This document shows, one piece after another, positions 5,990 through 7,356 of a stretch of DNA of 7,356 nt. A program made the position numbers and the translations under genes. The stretch is from an uncultured Angelakisella sp. (lineage in GTDB: Bacteria > Bacillota > Clostridia > Oscillospirales > Ruminococcaceae), in assembly GCA_937914895.1 (NCBI GenBank), contig CALGIL010000308.1, positions 1 through 7,356 on the forward strand, in the 5' to 3' direction. The stretch's first letter is position 1; the number at the start of each line of letters is the position of its first letter. Under the pieces are notes generated by a model that saw only the letters and a program-made list of their open reading frames with translations, did no database searches and was not told the DNA's origin.

Positions 5990-6205
5990 ATGGTAAAAAC
6001 CACCATCGACGAAGCCATCTGCAAGGGCTGCGGCCTCTGCGTGCAGGTCTGCCCCAAAAAGATTCTGCGCCTGGCCGTCCACCGGATGAACAGCAAGGGC
6101 TATAACCCCGCCGAGGTCACGGACCAGGACGCCTGCATCTCCTGCGCCATGTGCGGGATCATGTGTCCCGACAGTGCCATCACCGTGGAAAAGGAGGACA
6201 AATGA
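5990..6205 (+). CDS. korD: 2-oxoacid:ferredoxin oxidoreductase, delta subunit (2x[4Fe-4S] ferredoxin)
   Basis: This is a 71-residue ferredoxin-like electron-transfer subunit. Two classical cluster-binding motifs are complete: Cys11-x2-Cys14-x2-Cys17-x3-Cys21-Pro and Cys49-x2-Cys52-x2-Cys55-x3-Cys59-Pro. Together they should bind two [4Fe-4S] clusters. It would relay electrons from the thiamine-diphosphate site of the KorAB core to free ferredoxin in the cytoplasm. The ATG start follows AGAGGG (5979-5984) by 5 bases. The size and the position directly before the alpha subunit gene (1 base between stop and start) match the separate delta subunit of four-subunit enzymes, rather than a free ferredoxin. 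Whether the complex prefers 2-oxoglutarate or branched-chain 2-oxoacids (VOR) cannot be told from this subunit, so the symbol is provisional. Confidence 0.88.
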   Translation: MVKTTIDEAICKGCGLCVQVCPKKILRLAVHRMNSKGYNPAEVTDQDACISCAMCGIMCPDSAITVEKEDK

Positions 6206-6206
6206 C

Positions 6207-7295
6207 ATGGCGGAACGCGTACTGATGAAGGGCAACGAGGCCATGGCCGAGGCGGCTATCCGCGCCGGCTGCCGGCATTTCTTCGGCTATCCCATCACCC
6301 CCCAAACCGAGCTTGCGGCCTATATGTCCAAAAAAATGCCCAAAATCGGCGGCACCTACCTTCAGGCCGAATCCGAGGTGGCGGCCATCAACATGGTGCT
6401 GGGTGCCGCCTCCGCCGGGGTGCGGGTCATGACCTCCTCCTCCTCCCCCGGCATTTCGCTGAAAACCGAGGGCATTTCCTACATAGCGGGCAGCGACCTG
6501 CCCTGCCTTATTGTCAACGTCCAGCGGGGCGGCCCGGGCCTGGGCGGCATCCAGCCCTCCCAGGCGGACTACTGGCAGGCCACCCGGGCTTTGGGCCACG
6601 GGGATTTTCACGCCCTGGTGTTTGCCCCCAACACCGTCCAGGAGCTGGTGGACCTGGTGTTTTTGGCCTACGATTTGGCCGACCAATACCGCATGCCCGC
6701 CCTGATGCTCTCCGACGGCCTGCTGGGCCAGATGATGGAGCCCGTCTCCTTCCCGGAGCCGGTGGACAGCCTGCCCGCAAAACCCTGGGCGGCAAACGGC
6801 CACCAAAACCGGCGGACCCACAACGTCATCAATTCCCTGTACCTAAACCCGGAGCAGCTGGAACGGACGGTGGTGGAGCGCTTTGGGCGCTACGAGGTCA
6901 TCAAGGCCGCCGAGCAGCGGTGTGAAGAATACCTCTGCGCCGACGCCGACTATGTGGTGGCGGCCTTCGGCGCCTCCTCCCGCATTGCCAAGGCCGCGGT
7001 GGACACCCTGCGGGCCCAGGGCGTCCGGGTGGGGCTTTTGCGTCCCATTACCCTGTGGCCCTTCCCCGTGGATGCCATTCGTGCGCGGGCCGCCACCGTC
7101 AAGGCCTTTTTGACGGTGGAGATGAGCATGGGCCAGATGGTGGACGACGTCCGGCTGGCGGTGGACGGTGCGGTGCCGGTGGAATTTTTCGGGCGCACCG
7201 GCGGCGTGGTGCCAAAGCCCGCCGAAATTGCGGCAAAGATTCGGGAGATGGCCGGCGTTCCGGCCAAGGCGGCAGTGGCGGGAGGTGTACGATAA
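6207..7295 (+). CDS. korA: 2-oxoacid:ferredoxin oxidoreductase, alpha subunit (KorA/VorB type)
   Basis: This is a 362-residue alpha subunit of a CoA-acylating 2-oxoacid:ferredoxin oxidoreductase. With the beta subunit it oxidatively decarboxylates a 2-oxoacid to acyl-CoA and CO2, reducing ferredoxin; the reverse, reductive carboxylation, is also possible in anaerobes. The N-terminal domain has MKGNEAMAEAAIRAGCRHFF and the hallmark GYPITPQTE (27-35), then the conserved Glu56 in QAESEVAAINM. SSSSPGISLKTEGISY (77-92) and VNVQRGGPGLGG (103-114) follow, all usual for KorA. The C-terminal transketolase-like domain includes GVRVGLLRPITLWPFP (272-287) and VEMSMGQMVDDV. The frame is open further upstream, but ATG 6207 is chosen because AAGGAGG (6191-6197) lies 9 bases before it and the protein then starts exactly as the family does. 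Strong matches are to the 2-oxoglutarate class; a 2-ketoisovalerate (VOR) substrate is the main alternative. Confidence 0.93.
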   Translation: MAERVLMKGNEAMAEAAIRAGCRHFFGYPITPQTELAAYMSKKMPKIGGTYLQAESEVAAINMVLGAASAGVRVMTSSSSPGISLKTEGISYIAGSDLPCLIVNVQRGGPGLGGIQPSQADYWQATRALGHGDFHALVFAPNTVQELVDLVFLAYDLADQYRMPALMLSDGLLGQMMEPVSFPEPVDSLPAKPWAANGHQNRRTHNVINSLYLNPEQLERTVVERFGRYEVIKAAEQRCEEYLCADADYVVAAFGASSRIAKAAVDTLRAQGVRVGLLRPITLWPFPVDAIRARAATVKAFLTVEMSMGQMVDDVRLAVDGAVPVEFFGRTGGVVPKPAEIAAKIREMAGVPAKAAVAGGVR

Positions 7296-7356
7296 TGTCT
7301 GTGGTTTATCAAAAATCAGCGATGCTGACCGACGCGCCCCTGCACTACTGCCCCGG
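7295..7356 (+). CDS. korB: 2-oxoacid:ferredoxin oxidoreductase, beta subunit (5' end only)
   Basis: Only the first 20 codons lie in the window. The ATG at 7295 overlaps the korA stop by one base (TAATG) and follows GGAGGTG (7281-7287) by 7 bases, so translation is coupled. The product begins MSVVYQKSAMLTDAPLHYCP, and the last segment, LTDAPLHYCPG, is the conserved start of KorB, which carries the thiamine-diphosphate site and its cluster-ligating cysteines. A korC (gamma) gene is expected just beyond the window, but this cannot be seen. Confidence 0.88.
   Translation, partial: MSVVYQKSAMLTDAPLHYCP

Overview
The window comes from a moderately high-G+C, spore-forming member of the Clostridia. 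The class assignment is an inference. It rests on a germinant-receptor operon, spoIVB and spo0A lying beside a ferredoxin-dependent 2-oxoacid oxidoreductase operon, which is typical of anaerobic metabolism. The Oscillospiraceae/Ruminococcaceae are my best guess within the class. All genes are on the + strand and no mobile element, CRISPR array, tRNA or rRNA is visible.

Region 1 (1-2814) is the end of a tricistronic gerA-type operon in the order A-B-C: the C-terminal part of the GerA-family membrane subunit (start lies outside the window), a complete GerAB-type permease, and a Ger(x)C lipoprotein. B and C overlap by 20 bases, so they are almost certainly co-translated.

Region 2 (2815-5191) carries spoIVB, the intact serine peptidase that signals pro-sigma-K activation in known systems, and spo0A, the master regulator of sporulation. 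This is the classical gene pair. The 180-base gap between them has no terminator. It holds two Spo0A-box sequences one helical turn apart, plus sigma-H-like and sigma-A-like promoter elements, so spo0A is probably autoregulated. The spo0A DNA-binding half is strongly conserved, but its receiver half has lost several canonical residues. A strong intrinsic terminator closes the unit.

Region 3 (5192-7356) begins with a good sigma-A-like promoter and encodes a MinD/ParA-like P-loop ATPase of unknown role. It is followed by a 2x[4Fe-4S] ferredoxin subunit, the alpha subunit and the truncated beta subunit of a 2-oxoacid:ferredoxin oxidoreductase (KorDAB type). Spacing within this operon is tight (15 bases, 1 base, then a 1-base overlap).

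All four complete sporulation/germination genes, and the ATPase gene, appear to start with GTG or TTG, while the three oxidoreductase genes use ATG. I saw no wholly new system. The points most worth attention are the atypical Spo0A receiver, the putative autoregulatory spo0A promoter, and the unexplained ATPase in the oxidoreductase operon.
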